Shown: piece by piece, positions 1-8,854 of the stretch
Numbering within the stretch: the first letter of the stretch is position 1
How the letters are laid out: every line of letters begins with the position of its first letter
Source of the DNA: Deltaproteobacteria bacterium
GTDB taxonomy: Bacteria; Myxococcota_A; UBA9160; UBA4427
Reading direction: 5' to 3'
NCBI GenBank assembly: GCA_029261835.1
Contig: JAJDAO010000083.1
Location: 51,380-115,379, forward strand
DNA: 64,000 nt
The notes under the pieces: model-generated
What the model was told of the DNA's origin: nothing
The model's database searches: none
The model's input: only the letters and a program-made list of their open reading frames with translations
Made by a program: the position numbers and the translations under genes

Positions 1-87
1 GTAGTACCAGCGCACTCTCGCGTCCTTCTCCCTCCAAGCCAGCCGGACCATGCGAAAGTAGTTCGCGAAGTCGAAGTAGAAGAGCAT
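1..87 (-). CDS. Partial hypothetical protein, N-terminus only
   Basis: An open frame starts with ATG at 87 and runs off the left edge, giving 29 residues rich in aromatic and charged residues (MLFYFDFANYF...). It lies divergently from the thioesterase gene. The amino acid composition looks protein-like and the frame has no stop, but 29 residues are too few to name a family. It may be an artefact of the edge. Confidence 0.35.
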   Translation of the reverse strand, partial: MLFYFDFANYFRMVRLAWREKDARVRWYY

Positions 88-184
88 AGGACCCGCGATG
101 CTATCGCAGATGGCGCACTTCGTGGCGCCGGGCTCTGGGTGTGACGGGCGGCGTGGCGGCAATACCTCTAGACTCCGCGCCGTC

Positions 185-1051
185 GTGCATCCCGTGTTGG
201 AACGTCTTCTGGAAGTGCTCCACCCCCGGTCGCTGGGCGACGGCGCCTATCAGGCCGGGCATCTGGCTGAGCCCGGCGACCACCTCTTCGGCGGTCAGGT
301 GCTCGCACAGGCACTTGCCGCGGCTCATCGTGAGCACGGCGAGGGGCTCGCCCACTCGCTGCACGCCTACTTCCTGCAGCGGGGCGATACGAGCGACCCG
401 ATTCGCCTCGAGGTCGAAGAGCTCCGCCGCTCGCGGGCCTTTCACACCTTTCAGGTGACCGCGCGCCAGCGGACGCGTTCGATCCTGCAGATGTCGGTCT
501 CGTTTCACGAACACGAGAGTGGCCCCGACCATCAGATTCCGATGGACGATGTCGGGCCGCCACAGGGCGAGGCCTACGAGCGCGCACTGCTGCGCGCCAT
601 GACGCCGGCGGGCTTCGAGGACGACGACACGCCGTTCGAGCTTCCGGTGGAGATCCGAGCGGTCGGCGGCATCGGCCTCTTCAGCCCCGAGCTCGAGCCC
701 CCCCAAGCCCGCTGCTGGATGCGAGTGCGAGACCGCGTGCCCGACGACCCGGCGCTCCACCAGTGTCTGTTCGCCTACGCGTCCGACTACGCGATCATGG
801 TGCCCGCGCTGAACCCGCACCCGTTCACTGTGCCGGACCTGCAGTCCGCCAGCCTCGACCACGCACTCTGGTTCCACCGCGCGTTTCGTATGGACGAGTG
901 GCTGCTCTTCGAGCTGGACAGCCCGGTGGCAACGGCCGCTCGCGGAATCGGCCGCGGGCTCCTCTACACTCGGGACGGAACGCTGGTGGGCTCCTGCGTC
1001 CAGGAAGGGCTGCTGCGGCCGCGGCGCACTGAGGTTGTGCCGAGCGCGTAG
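185..1051 (+). CDS. tesB: Acyl-CoA thioesterase II
   Basis: Hydrolyses acyl-CoA to free fatty acid and CoA in the cytoplasm. The protein shows the double hot-dog TesB signatures: an FGGQVLAQAL segment near the N-terminus, HSLHAYFLQRGD, then SLDHALWFHR and MDEWLLFELDSP, ending with the GRGLLYTRDGTLV segment typical of the C-terminal hot dog. The frame is open from ATG at 98, but starting at GTG 185 gives 288 residues, the usual TesB length, while the extra 29 residues from 98 look unlike the family. No strong ribosome binding site decides between 98, 185 and 194. The family call is sure; the start is not. Confidence 0.86.
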   Translation: MHPVLERLLEVLHPRSLGDGAYQAGHLAEPGDHLFGGQVLAQALAAAHREHGEGLAHSLHAYFLQRGDTSDPIRLEVEELRRSRAFHTFQVTARQRTRSILQMSVSFHEHESGPDHQIPMDDVGPPQGEAYERALLRAMTPAGFEDDDTPFELPVEIRAVGGIGLFSPELEPPQARCWMRVRDRVPDDPALHQCLFAYASDYAIMVPALNPHPFTVPDLQSASLDHALWFHRAFRMDEWLLFELDSPVATAARGIGRGLLYTRDGTLVGSCVQEGLLRPRRTEVVPSA

Positions 1052-1055
1052 TGGT

Positions 1056-2879
1056 TCAGTAGCCCAGATCGCGATCCGTGAAGGGACGTCGCGGCTCGCC
1101 GTTGAGAACTGTCTTCAAGATGTCGTTCATTGTGTAGCGATCGTTGTCGAAGCCGCCGTGCGACGTACTTGCAGTACGGGTGGACGGCCCGGTTCTTGCG
1201 TTGCTGTAGACCAGCTCGAACCCTTTGCTTCGGTTGATATTCTTCGAGAACTTCATCATCCCCAGTATCCGCTCCTTCTCCGTCTCTTCGAAGGCATTGG
1301 AGACCAGGTAGAGAAGAGACTTGCGGTAGACGCCGGCGACGTTGTCGTCCTCTTCCAGCTTCTCGTTCAGGTTGTAGATGCTGAGCTGGTCGATTCCGAA
1401 GGCAGTGTCTTGGGTGGCTAGAATCGGGCGATAGTGGCTTTCGAAGAGGTCCACCGTGGCAGCCGGCGCCAGAAGGCTCACCGATGCGATGCGCCTCGTG
1501 ACTCCCTGATCGCCGAGCGCCGCCAGAAGGTGCGCCAGGAGAATGGCACCGGTGCTGTGGCCCACCAGATGAATGCTCTTCTCACATCCCCGGCCCTTCT
1601 CGAGGGCGGCCAAGAAAGCGGTCAGGGTCTGGCTGCCCGGGCGGTTGCGGTCTCTGAAGGACGCCGCTGCGTCGGACTTCATCTCCCGCCAAAGGGCTCG
1701 ACCGGCGCGGTGGCTGAGCCTCTCGACGAGGCGGTCCGAGAAGTCCGTGAATCCACCGACCATCTCGTCGGTCTGCTTGCGCTTCCCGAGAATGACGTCT
1801 TTGATCTCCTCTGCAGCCCCCGTGTCGTACATGAAGTGGAACGGGTAGATCCGGTTCGCCTTGAATACATCCTTCATAGCCGCAATTCGTGTGGCCGAGG
1901 CGGTGGTGCTGTTGAGCCCGCCGTGCGCGTAGAAGAGAAGGTGATCGTAGTCGCCACTGTCTCCCAGAAACCTCGCGGTCTCGGTGACGTCCGCGAGGTT
2001 GCTCCAGTACTGATCCTCATCGTGGAACTGGCCGTCGTCGACGTGCACGAAGTGGCCGGCGATCTCTTCCCGGCGAGGGCCCTTGGCGCCAAAGCCCATG
2101 GTCCCCTCGCGATTGCGCTCGCGAGCGCGGCCCCTGAGCTGGGGTGTGGGCAGGGCGAGACGAATCACCCAGGCGTCTCGCACGTTGTCCTGCCAGTCCT
2201 CGTACTTCCAGTGGGCGACTCCGCGATCTCCCCAGTCGAGGCCCCAGGAGTTCTGGATGAAGAAACCGGTCTCGTCGTAGCCGACGATGCAGAAGGCATG
2301 TCCGCCAGACATATTCGAGCTCGGATTGATGGAGCCGTCGATCACGGCCGATCGCCGCCATCCATCGTGTACTGCGGCTGAAACGTAGAGGGCGCCGGCT
2401 TCGTTCATCGCGGCGTGCATGTCCACGATGTTGGGCCCAACGCGATAGTACGCGCCGATGGTGTTCGCCCGTGCCTCCTTGGCCATCTGGACGTCCAGAT
2501 GGAAGGGCTCGTTGTCGTTGGCCTGATACGGTGCGCTCTTGTCGCTGCACACGCCCATGCTGTACCAGCCTTTGATGGCTCCGCGGCAGCTCGATCCCGA
2601 GTAGTCCTGTCCAGGCCAGCGGTCGAACTTGCGCGCCATCTCGTAGAGCATGCGGGGGCTGACCTCGAAATCCGAGCCGCGCCGGGCGTTGAGAAGATTG
2701 ATCACCGCCGCGAGGCCGAAGCCTGTGCACGCGCCCTCCGTGCCTTGATCCAGGATCTTGAGATCACTCGGCGGTGCCATGCGAGGGGCGAGCCGAGTCA
2801 GGGAGGGCTTGTACGGCTCATCGCGAAAGTCGGGGATGTCGCGCCGTGCATTGGTGGGAACGTTGTCAATCTGGGTCAT
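1056..2879 (-). CDS. Papain-like (C1A) peptidase fused to an alpha/beta-hydrolase-like domain
   Basis: 607 residues from ATG 2879, chosen because an AAGGAG site precedes it; the frame extends further upstream to 2933 without support. Residues about 40-245 form a papain-like domain with Gln45 (oxyanion), Cys51 in GACTGFG, His194 in GGHAFCIVGYD and Asn210 in QNSWG, so the full catalytic set is present. Residues about 310-600 look like an alpha/beta hydrolase: a YAHGG oxyanion-type turn near 318 and a nucleophile elbow GHSTG at 440-444. No signal peptide is seen, so it is probably cytoplasmic or exported by another route. It follows the receptor-PilZ gene by 75 bases on the same strand and may form an operon with it. 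The substrate is unknown. Confidence 0.8.
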   Translation of the reverse strand: MTQIDNVPTNARRDIPDFRDEPYKPSLTRLAPRMAPPSDLKILDQGTEGACTGFGLAAVINLLNARRGSDFEVSPRMLYEMARKFDRWPGQDYSGSSCRGAIKGWYSMGVCSDKSAPYQANDNEPFHLDVQMAKEARANTIGAYYRVGPNIVDMHAAMNEAGALYVSAAVHDGWRRSAVIDGSINPSSNMSGGHAFCIVGYDETGFFIQNSWGLDWGDRGVAHWKYEDWQDNVRDAWVIRLALPTPQLRGRARERNREGTMGFGAKGPRREEIAGHFVHVDDGQFHDEDQYWSNLADVTETARFLGDSGDYDHLLFYAHGGLNSTTASATRIAAMKDVFKANRIYPFHFMYDTGAAEEIKDVILGKRKQTDEMVGGFTDFSDRLVERLSHRAGRALWREMKSDAAASFRDRNRPGSQTLTAFLAALEKGRGCEKSIHLVGHSTGAILLAHLLAALGDQGVTRRIASVSLLAPAATVDLFESHYRPILATQDTAFGIDQLSIYNLNEKLEEDDNVAGVYRKSLLYLVSNAFEETEKERILGMMKFSKNINRSKGFELVYSNARTGPSTRTASTSHGGFDNDRYTMNDILKTVLNGEPRRPFTDRDLGY

Positions 2880-2954
2880 TGGGAATCTCCTTGTGTGTCG
2901 GCTCCAACGCGCGATGCGGTCACACGGAGCCAATTCTGAGCTGAGGAAGTGGCG

Positions 2955-5450
2955 CTACAGCCCCTCGGCGAACAGCTTCAGTTGATCCTCTGCGTCGCCT
3001 GACAGCCCGCTCCAGCAACCGTTGAACCTGACGCCGCCGTCGTCGGCGTGGTGATCGAGCATCGTCGCGTTTCCGGTCCAGTTCGCGAGCGGACCATCCT
3101 GCACGTGTACCTCTACGGCCCCCGCATCCTCTCCGAGCTGATCGGCTACATCAGTAGGGACCGACAGAGCCAGGCCACCAAGGCCAATATTCGCGCACCG
3201 GGCCCGGACGGTGTGGTCCACCTGCCCCTCTCGTTTCACGTGAAGCTCGAGCTCGCCATCCATCACGACACGCGGATCTCGGCGGCGATCCTCGACGGCT
3301 GCCGGCCTCTCGCGCTCGTCGGGTTGGAGCCTTCGGAAGAGTGACCGCAACCAGTCCCGAGCGCGCTGTCTTCGCGACGGCGGCTGAAAGCTGAGCGGCA
3401 GCAGGCCTTGCGCCTTGATCTGGTCCAGCTTGAAGCCGTACTGGATGAAGAGCCACTCCAGGCGACAGTAGAGCCGCCCCCGAGCCGTCGGTCTCGACTT
3501 GAGGCGCGTGTTGAGGCCGTCGCGTTCGGCTTGATAGCGATCCGGCTGTTCGAGCTCCAGTTGACGCAGGCAGCTGTCCAGCAGGCGTCGAACCTCGAGC
3601 TGTTTGCCAGGATTCACGTGCAGGATGTGATCGACGGCTTCTCGGAGGATCAGCTCCGGGTCGACGATGCGGTGTTCGGGCACGCCCTGCAGCACGAGGC
3701 GCTCTCGCTGCAGTTGCTGCCACGAGAGGGCACTCAACAGACGCCGCGCGCAGACGCGTCGTTGCGGAAGCCCTTCGGCTGCGCGCTCGATCTCTGCAGC
3801 CAGGCCTTTGATGAGTTCGGCCGACTCCTCCTGGCTCTTGGCGAAGCGGTACACCCCCTCGAGCAGACTTCGCAGAGTGGCGAGGGAGTTGGTGTAGGCA
3901 ATGAAATTGATCGGAGCGCTCTCCGTGGCGTATTTCATGACCATGAGCCGCTTGTAGATGACATCGAGGCGTTGTTCGTACAGTCGTGCGAAGCCAAAGG
4001 CATGGCCCTCCGCGGTTTCGAGGATCGTCGTCTTGAGCATTGCCCGATAGGCCAGGGCAACCAGCAGGGCGCCAAAAACGCTGTTCCAGGCGACGACGCC
4101 CTGCTCCGCCGCAACCACCAGCACAGCGATGGCGGTAGCGACATTGAACACGACGAGGGAGACGACGGGACGCCGAAACCCGGTGGAGCGCGATTGCCCA
4201 TCTCGCCAGTTCCGAATGTCGGCGACGGTGAGCCAGCCAGAAATGACAGCGACCAGCGCGATGTTGAGCCAGGGAGCCCATCCGTAGCGCCGCGTGCGAA
4301 TCTGGAACCACGAAGAGACGGCGCCGGCCTGGAGGACTGGATCGGGCCGGCCCTTGTGCCGGAATCCCGCGGCCGTTCGCGTCAGGACTCGGGACTCGGC
4401 GACGTTCAGTCTCGCATCGAAGCGCATGCCCGTGACGAGATCACTTCGGCTCTGCGGCGGCCCGCCGAGGATTCCGATGAAGCGCTTGCGGAAGCGGTCG
4501 GACCAGCCCGCCGTCGTCCAGTCGCCGGCTTCTACCACCTGTTCCAGGACCAGGACGGTGGTGTCGTGAGCGAGTCCGCGCACATCATCGTGCTCAGCGG
4601 ACCGCGAGTGATCGGCGCCCAGGGCCGTGGGGGGCATTACGGAAACGAAGTGGACGTCTTCCAGCTGGAGGATTCGGGCATCGGCGATGCTGAACACCAG
4701 GGGGGTGTATGCGAAGGGGCTGCTGTTGAGCTGTACCAGCTCGTCCCTCAGCCGCTTGATCTCATGGCGTCGACCGAACACCCCCACTGCACTGGGGCGC
4801 CGCTCCAGGACCTTCTTCGCAGCTTCTCGCAGCTCGTCGTTGTCCGCGTAGCCCACTGCCAGGTAGGCGTCCTTTTGCTGGCGTCCGAGATTCTCGCGAA
4901 ATGCGATCTCGGCGCGCTGGCCAAACTCGTCTTTGGCGTAGACGACGGCCACGCACTCGTGGCTTCGCTGATTCAAGTAGTCGTAGATGGTTCGTGCGCG
5001 GATTTCGACGTCGACATTGGTTCTGAAGCGCCAATCCCGCAGCGTGTTCCCGATCTGGGAAGTGACCAGAGGTGAAACAATGGGGATCTTGGCGGCGTCG
5101 AGTTCGTCGTAGCTGTCGACCTTGACGAGGACATCGCTGTCCGTCGGGCCGATGATGAGATCGACATCGCCGCTCTTGAGCATCTGCCGGAGCTTCTCGA
5201 TGCCATCGTCGTTTCCCAGGTAGGCGACAGGGATGATATCGGCCTTGAATTCAGAGGGGCCGCCGTTGTGGCGAGACACTGCGGCTTCAACCCCGGCGAG
5301 ATGACGGTCGCCCGTCCTGCCCTCGTGATAGAGGACGCCAATCGAGAGAGGCCTGCGGGCTTCTGCGGCGGGCGCCAAGATGACGGCGGCCATCAGGCAG
5401 AGAAGGGGGGCGCTCCAGTTGGACCACCCGAGTCGATTCTGCTGGAACAT
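2955..5450 (-). CDS. Periplasmic-binding-fold receptor with membrane region and C-terminal PilZ domain
   Basis: 831 residues from ATG 5450, where a clear signal peptide starts (cleavage near Ala31); the frame is open to 5651 but that extension looks non-coding. Residues about 34-375 resemble the type I periplasmic binding fold of branched-chain amino acid binding proteins (SIGVLYHEG, DLIIGPTDSDV, IPIVSPLVTS). Three hydrophobic segments follow near 391-411, 428-447 and 452-470, then a long cytoplasmic helical region. Residues 722-831 look like PilZ: RRRDPR gives the RxxxR box and NIGLGG stands where DxSxxG is expected, so the Ser is replaced by Gly. I infer a membrane receptor joining an extracytoplasmic ligand to c-di-GMP. 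Binding is unproven, and the altered motif could mean a degenerate site. Confidence 0.78.
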   Translation of the reverse strand: MFQQNRLGWSNWSAPLLCLMAAVILAPAAEARRPLSIGVLYHEGRTGDRHLAGVEAAVSRHNGGPSEFKADIIPVAYLGNDDGIEKLRQMLKSGDVDLIIGPTDSDVLVKVDSYDELDAAKIPIVSPLVTSQIGNTLRDWRFRTNVDVEIRARTIYDYLNQRSHECVAVVYAKDEFGQRAEIAFRENLGRQQKDAYLAVGYADNDELREAAKKVLERRPSAVGVFGRRHEIKRLRDELVQLNSSPFAYTPLVFSIADARILQLEDVHFVSVMPPTALGADHSRSAEHDDVRGLAHDTTVLVLEQVVEAGDWTTAGWSDRFRKRFIGILGGPPQSRSDLVTGMRFDARLNVAESRVLTRTAAGFRHKGRPDPVLQAGAVSSWFQIRTRRYGWAPWLNIALVAVISGWLTVADIRNWRDGQSRSTGFRRPVVSLVVFNVATAIAVLVVAAEQGVVAWNSVFGALLVALAYRAMLKTTILETAEGHAFGFARLYEQRLDVIYKRLMVMKYATESAPINFIAYTNSLATLRSLLEGVYRFAKSQEESAELIKGLAAEIERAAEGLPQRRVCARRLLSALSWQQLQRERLVLQGVPEHRIVDPELILREAVDHILHVNPGKQLEVRRLLDSCLRQLELEQPDRYQAERDGLNTRLKSRPTARGRLYCRLEWLFIQYGFKLDQIKAQGLLPLSFQPPSRRQRARDWLRSLFRRLQPDERERPAAVEDRRRDPRVVMDGELELHVKREGQVDHTVRARCANIGLGGLALSVPTDVADQLGEDAGAVEVHVQDGPLANWTGNATMLDHHADDGGVRFNGCWSGLSGDAEDQLKLFAEGL

Positions 5451-5765
5451 AACGGGTCTTCCAGAGTGACCGGGCCGATCGCACGTCTTTGCTGCGACCC
5501 GCAGAGTATCACGAGTGTGTCGCCGGGCGCCAGCGCGGGAGATCCAACCGCCCCCGCCACGCGCCGTTGTCGACACAGAGGGGGCATTTCGGCCCAGCGG
5601 CGGTGGCTCATCGACATCGATGGATTCCGGAGCGATCTCCCCCCATCCCAAATCTCGAGATCACGCGATACGCGCTGGAATGACTCGATCACACACCTTC
5701 CGGAGGTACAGCCTGCGGGCCGATTCTGATCGCAACCGGAAGATGATTCTTGATATGATGAGGTC
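5451..5765. other. Divergent intergenic region
   Basis: This stretch separates the divergent receptor-PilZ gene and the S41 protease gene, so it must hold both promoters. I see no convincing small gene, RNA or operator in it. A GAGG at 5759-5762 could serve as the ribosome binding site of the protease gene. Confidence 0.4.
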
Positions 5766-7139
5766 ATGCCCAGATGCTGCCGACGCTTCGCGAAGATGTG
5801 CCTGCTCCTCATTTCCTTGCCGATACTCGCCGTGTCCGGCTGCCGCGAGTCCGCAGAAGCGCTGATCTGCGATCTCGAGCAGCAGCGCGGCGTGCTCTAC
5901 TCGATGATGCGGGACTGGTACATCTTCAATGACGAGCCCGAACAGCAGGCCAAGTACGCGAGCTTCGACATCAACGCTTTCGCGAGCACCTGGGATATGC
6001 TCGGAGCGCTGCGCTGGGGACCCGACCGCGACAACAAGTGGACATATATAACGACGGCCGCACAGGACGACGCGCTCGGTGCGGGCGACGACTTCCCGAC
6101 GTTCGGATTCTGGTTCGATGCGCCCGGAGACGGTACGATGCTCGTCCAGATGGTCTTCGAGCGCGGGCCGGCGCAGACCGCGGGGCTGCGCCGCGGCGAT
6201 GCGGTACTCGCGATCGACCGGCGACCCATCGCGGCGATCGAGGCCGCGGAGGGCATCGCCGCGGCACTCGACTTCTCCGCGCTGGGGACGAGGCGCACTT
6301 TCACCGTGCAGCCGCTCGGGGGCGTTACCACCGACATAGCGCTGACCGCGGCAATGGTGCCGCTTCCGACCATCGTACCCGAGCCAGCCAGCCTGACGAG
6401 CCCGGTCATTCTGTCGTCCGCCGCTGGCGATATCGGCTACCTGCCCTTCGTCCTCTTCGTCGGGACGGCGCCGGCGCAGCTCGACGCAGTCTTTGCGGGC
6501 TTTGCTGCACAGAGCGTGCGCAACCTGGTCGTCGACCTACGCTACAGCCCCGGTGGTGCCGTGGTGGTTGCGGACCACCTCGCGGCTCTGCTCGCGGGAC
6601 CGGCCAACGCCGGGCGGATCCAGGAGTTCGTGCGATTCAACGCCGCGCGCTCGGCCTACAACCAGACGATCTACTTCGGCGCTCTGCCCGAGGCCCTCGA
6701 GCTAGACCGCATCATCTTCATCACCACGGGCTACACCGCTTCGGCGGGCGAGGGCATCATCAACGCGCTGAAGGCAGATGGTGTGGGTATCGACGTCGCG
6801 GTCGTCGGTGAGCGAACGGCGGGCAAGGCCGCGGGCCAGATCGGACTCGACTTCTGCGATGGCTATGGGCGCTTCCGCGTGCTCGCCGTCGAATTCTTCA
6901 ATGCCGACAACGAGGGGCAGTTCTACGACGGTCTGCCCGTCGACTGCGAGGCCAGCGACGACCTGACCCACGAGCTCGGAGACCCTGCGGAGGCGTCGCT
7001 CGCAGCGGCGATCGCGCACATCGAGACCGGCGGCTGCGGTGTCTTCGCGGGCCGGTCGATGGCTCCCGGAGAGGACACGCGACGGCCGCGCCACGACGAC
7101 GAGGCCCAGCCGTGGCGACGGCCGCGCCTCTTGTACTGA
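5766..7139 (+). CDS. S41-family (C-terminal processing type) protease lipoprotein
   Basis: 457 residues with a lipoprotein signal (LAVSGC, Cys26), so it is probably anchored in the periplasm. A PDZ-like segment lies around 110-190 (ERGPAQTAGLRRGDAVLAIDRRP). The peptidase domain follows, with NLVVDLRYSPGG, the nucleophile region GYTASAGE (Ser326) and the general-base Lys354 in GERTAGKAAG, as in tail-specific proteases. A GAGG box precedes ATG 5766. It stands alone and converges with the UGA-containing redoxin gene. The catalytic dyad appears intact; the substrate cannot be told. Confidence 0.85.
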   Translation: MPRCCRRFAKMCLLLISLPILAVSGCRESAEALICDLEQQRGVLYSMMRDWYIFNDEPEQQAKYASFDINAFASTWDMLGALRWGPDRDNKWTYITTAAQDDALGAGDDFPTFGFWFDAPGDGTMLVQMVFERGPAQTAGLRRGDAVLAIDRRPIAAIEAAEGIAAALDFSALGTRRTFTVQPLGGVTTDIALTAAMVPLPTIVPEPASLTSPVILSSAAGDIGYLPFVLFVGTAPAQLDAVFAGFAAQSVRNLVVDLRYSPGGAVVVADHLAALLAGPANAGRIQEFVRFNAARSAYNQTIYFGALPEALELDRIIFITTGYTASAGEGIINALKADGVGIDVAVVGERTAGKAAGQIGLDFCDGYGRFRVLAVEFFNADNEGQFYDGLPVDCEASDDLTHELGDPAEASLAAAIAHIETGGCGVFAGRSMAPGEDTRRPRHDDEAQPWRRPRLLY

Positions 7140-7209
7140 GGCCGGGGGGCAGCGTTCGGCGGCGCCATCGAGCCGGGCTCCGTACCGGGCTCGGGCTACC
7201 GCGTCAGAA

Positions 7210-7965
7210 TCAGCCTTCCGCCGCCGCCGGCATAGCGCTCTCGATGGCGTGCAGTACGCGCTCGGGCTGCGAGCGAACCTGGTAGTCCTCGGACTGGTCG
7301 ATCCAGCGCACGATGCCCGTGGCGTCCACCAGGAAGCTGGTCGGGATCGGGAGCGCCTTGATGCCCTTGGGACTGACGTTGCGTTCGTTGCGCAGGTTGT
7401 AGCGTGTCGTCACCTGCAGGTCCGGATCGGCGAGCATCAGTGCCCGTGCACCGTGCTTGTCACGCGCCTTGCGAATCTCTTCCGGTGTATCGGCACAGAC
7501 GGTGACGATCTCGATGCCGCGTGCGTCGAGATCGGGCCTCAGCTCTTCCCATCGCCGCAACTCGGCGACACAGTAGGGTCACCAGTGGCCACGGAAGAAC
7601 TTCAGCAAGAACGGCCGGCCGCTCAGCGAGGCGAGCTGGAAGGGGTTGCCCTGGTCGTCCGCCGCCACGAAGTCGAGGATCGGACCACCCAGCTTCACGC
7701 TGGGTGGCGTCTTCGCCTGGCCGCTCTGCGCCCGGAGAGCGACGAACATGCCACCCGCCAGGATCGCGAACCAGGCGGCCAGACCACCCCAGATGCCCGG
7801 GCCCTGCACCACGGCCGCGAGACCGAGCGCGACACCGACGCCCATCAGCGCGATGTACGGCGCTCGCGCACGCGGAATCCGCACCGCCTTGACGAGCCGA
7901 AACCAGACAATGCCCGTCGCCAGCACCACGGCTCCCGCAAGCCAGCCCAGCACACCTCCACTCAT
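7210..7965 (-). CDS. Candidate selenoprotein: membrane-anchored redoxin with U-x-x-C motif
   Basis: Read through an in-frame TGA (7579-7581), this gene encodes 251 residues with selenocysteine at 129. The first about 75 residues hold about three hydrophobic segments. A thioredoxin/AhpC-TSA type redoxin domain follows: LLKFFRGHW, then U-P-Y-C-VAELRRWEEL, then the rest of the fold (GIEIVTVCADTPEE, cis-Pro region ALPIPTSFLVDATG). Family members carry CPYC or CPFC at this exact place, so UGA stands for the first Cys; Cys132 remains. The frame is continuous on both sides and the homology resumes in the very next codon. A stem-loop follows the TGA. A GGGGGA site precedes ATG 7965. The gene lies 18 bases after a degenerate kinase-like gene on the same strand. 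The alternative, a nonsense mutation, is less likely given the position and the second such gene in this window. Confidence 0.88.
7551..7569 (-). promoter_or_regulatory. Putative bacterial SECIS stem-loop of the redoxin gene
   Basis: Nine bases after the UGA the transcript can form a stem GUCGCC/GGCGAU (five Watson-Crick pairs and a basal G-U) with loop GAGUUGC. The loop begins 15 bases after the UGA and starts with G. Bacterial SECIS elements read by SelB are coding-region hairpins at about this distance with a G in the apical loop. The element is seen in sequence; its function is inferred. Confidence 0.65.
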
Positions 7966-7983
7966 GATCGTCCCCCTGCCCTT

Positions 7984-8646
7984 TCAGCTCTCGATCGCCA
8001 GCGGCAGCACGATCACGATGCTGAGGTAGAGCTCCTCCTCTACCTCGATTTCGAGGCTAGCACCCTGAGCACGGAAGAGAGCCGATGCCAGCGCCAACCC
8101 GGCGGGCTCCGTCTGCTCGCCCCACTTCTTGTCGAGCCGAAAGCGAAGCAGTGCCGTCACGCCCCAGCTCCCGCGGCCCTCGATCTCTTCGCGCGCCGAG
8201 ACGTAGACGTCACCATAACGTGGCGCCACGGCCGCGACGCAGGAGAGCAGCGAGTCGAAGGCCTCCCCGAGCAGGTTCCGATCGCCCCAGACCGGCGGCA
8301 GCTCGTGATCCAGCTCCCGCAGGACGATCAGGGCATGGCCCGCGAACTCATCCGAGCGGCGACGCAGCAGCGCCTTCAGCAGCGCGGGCAGATCGATCGA
8401 CTCGGGCCGAGCGCTGCCCAGCAGCGTCAGGCGATGAAGCCGCTCGAGCGCGTTGTCGACGCGCCCGACCGCGGCCTCGACAAAGGCGCGAAACTCAGCG
8501 CGAAACGCCTCTTCGTCGTAGCGCTCCTCGAGCGCCTCGGCGTACGTGCCGAGCAGCGCGAGCAGGTTGCGCGCGTCGCTCGCGAGCGACTCAATGCCCC
8601 GCTGCAACTCGCCGGCCCGGATTTCGCCCTGGTCAGGAACGCTCAT
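7984..8646 (-). CDS. Degenerate sensor-kinase-like protein
   Basis: About 220 residues from ATG 8646 (earlier in-frame starts to 8826 exist, for example ATG 8721). The N-terminal half is a long helical hairpin resembling a dimerisation domain, and the C-terminal half follows the histidine-kinase ATPase pattern (VWGDRNLLGEAFDSLL, then a GLALASALFRAQGASLEIE segment). The phospho-accepting His, the N-box Asn and the DxGxG box are all missing, so it probably lacks kinase activity. It directly precedes the UGA-containing redoxin, with 18 bases between, suggesting co-transcription. Family assignment is tentative. Confidence 0.55.
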   Translation of the reverse strand: MSVPDQGEIRAGELQRGIESLASDARNLLALLGTYAEALEERYDEEAFRAEFRAFVEAAVGRVDNALERLHRLTLLGSARPESIDLPALLKALLRRRSDEFAGHALIVLRELDHELPPVWGDRNLLGEAFDSLLSCVAAVAPRYGDVYVSAREEIEGRGSWGVTALLRFRLDKKWGEQTEPAGLALASALFRAQGASLEIEVEEELYLSIVIVLPLAIES

Positions 8647-8854
8647 GGCAGAGCCCCTGACCGCATTCTGACACAGCGATCTGGCGATCTCCAAGTCCCG
8701 AGCCCCGATCGTCGAGCCCATGTGCCCGCCCGGGCTCACGAGCGCGCGTGTGGCGGCGTTTCGCCGTCCGTCGTCATTCTCTACGTTCGCATACGTTCGC
8801 GATTCGTTCCCCGTTGCCCCGCGCACCCGGTCCCGAACGGATGCCCAGCGCGCG

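Noticed and set aside
98..184. N-terminal extension of TesB from ATG 98.
   Set aside because: The added 29 residues do not look like the family and the length from GTG 185 is the usual one.
5451..5651. 67-residue extension of the receptor-PilZ protein upstream of ATG 5450.
   Set aside because: It would put a signal peptide in the middle of the chain; the composition is not protein-like.
7140..7209. GC-rich imperfect inverted repeat between the convergent protease and redoxin genes as a bidirectional terminator.
   Set aside because: The arms do not pair cleanly and there is no T-run on either strand.
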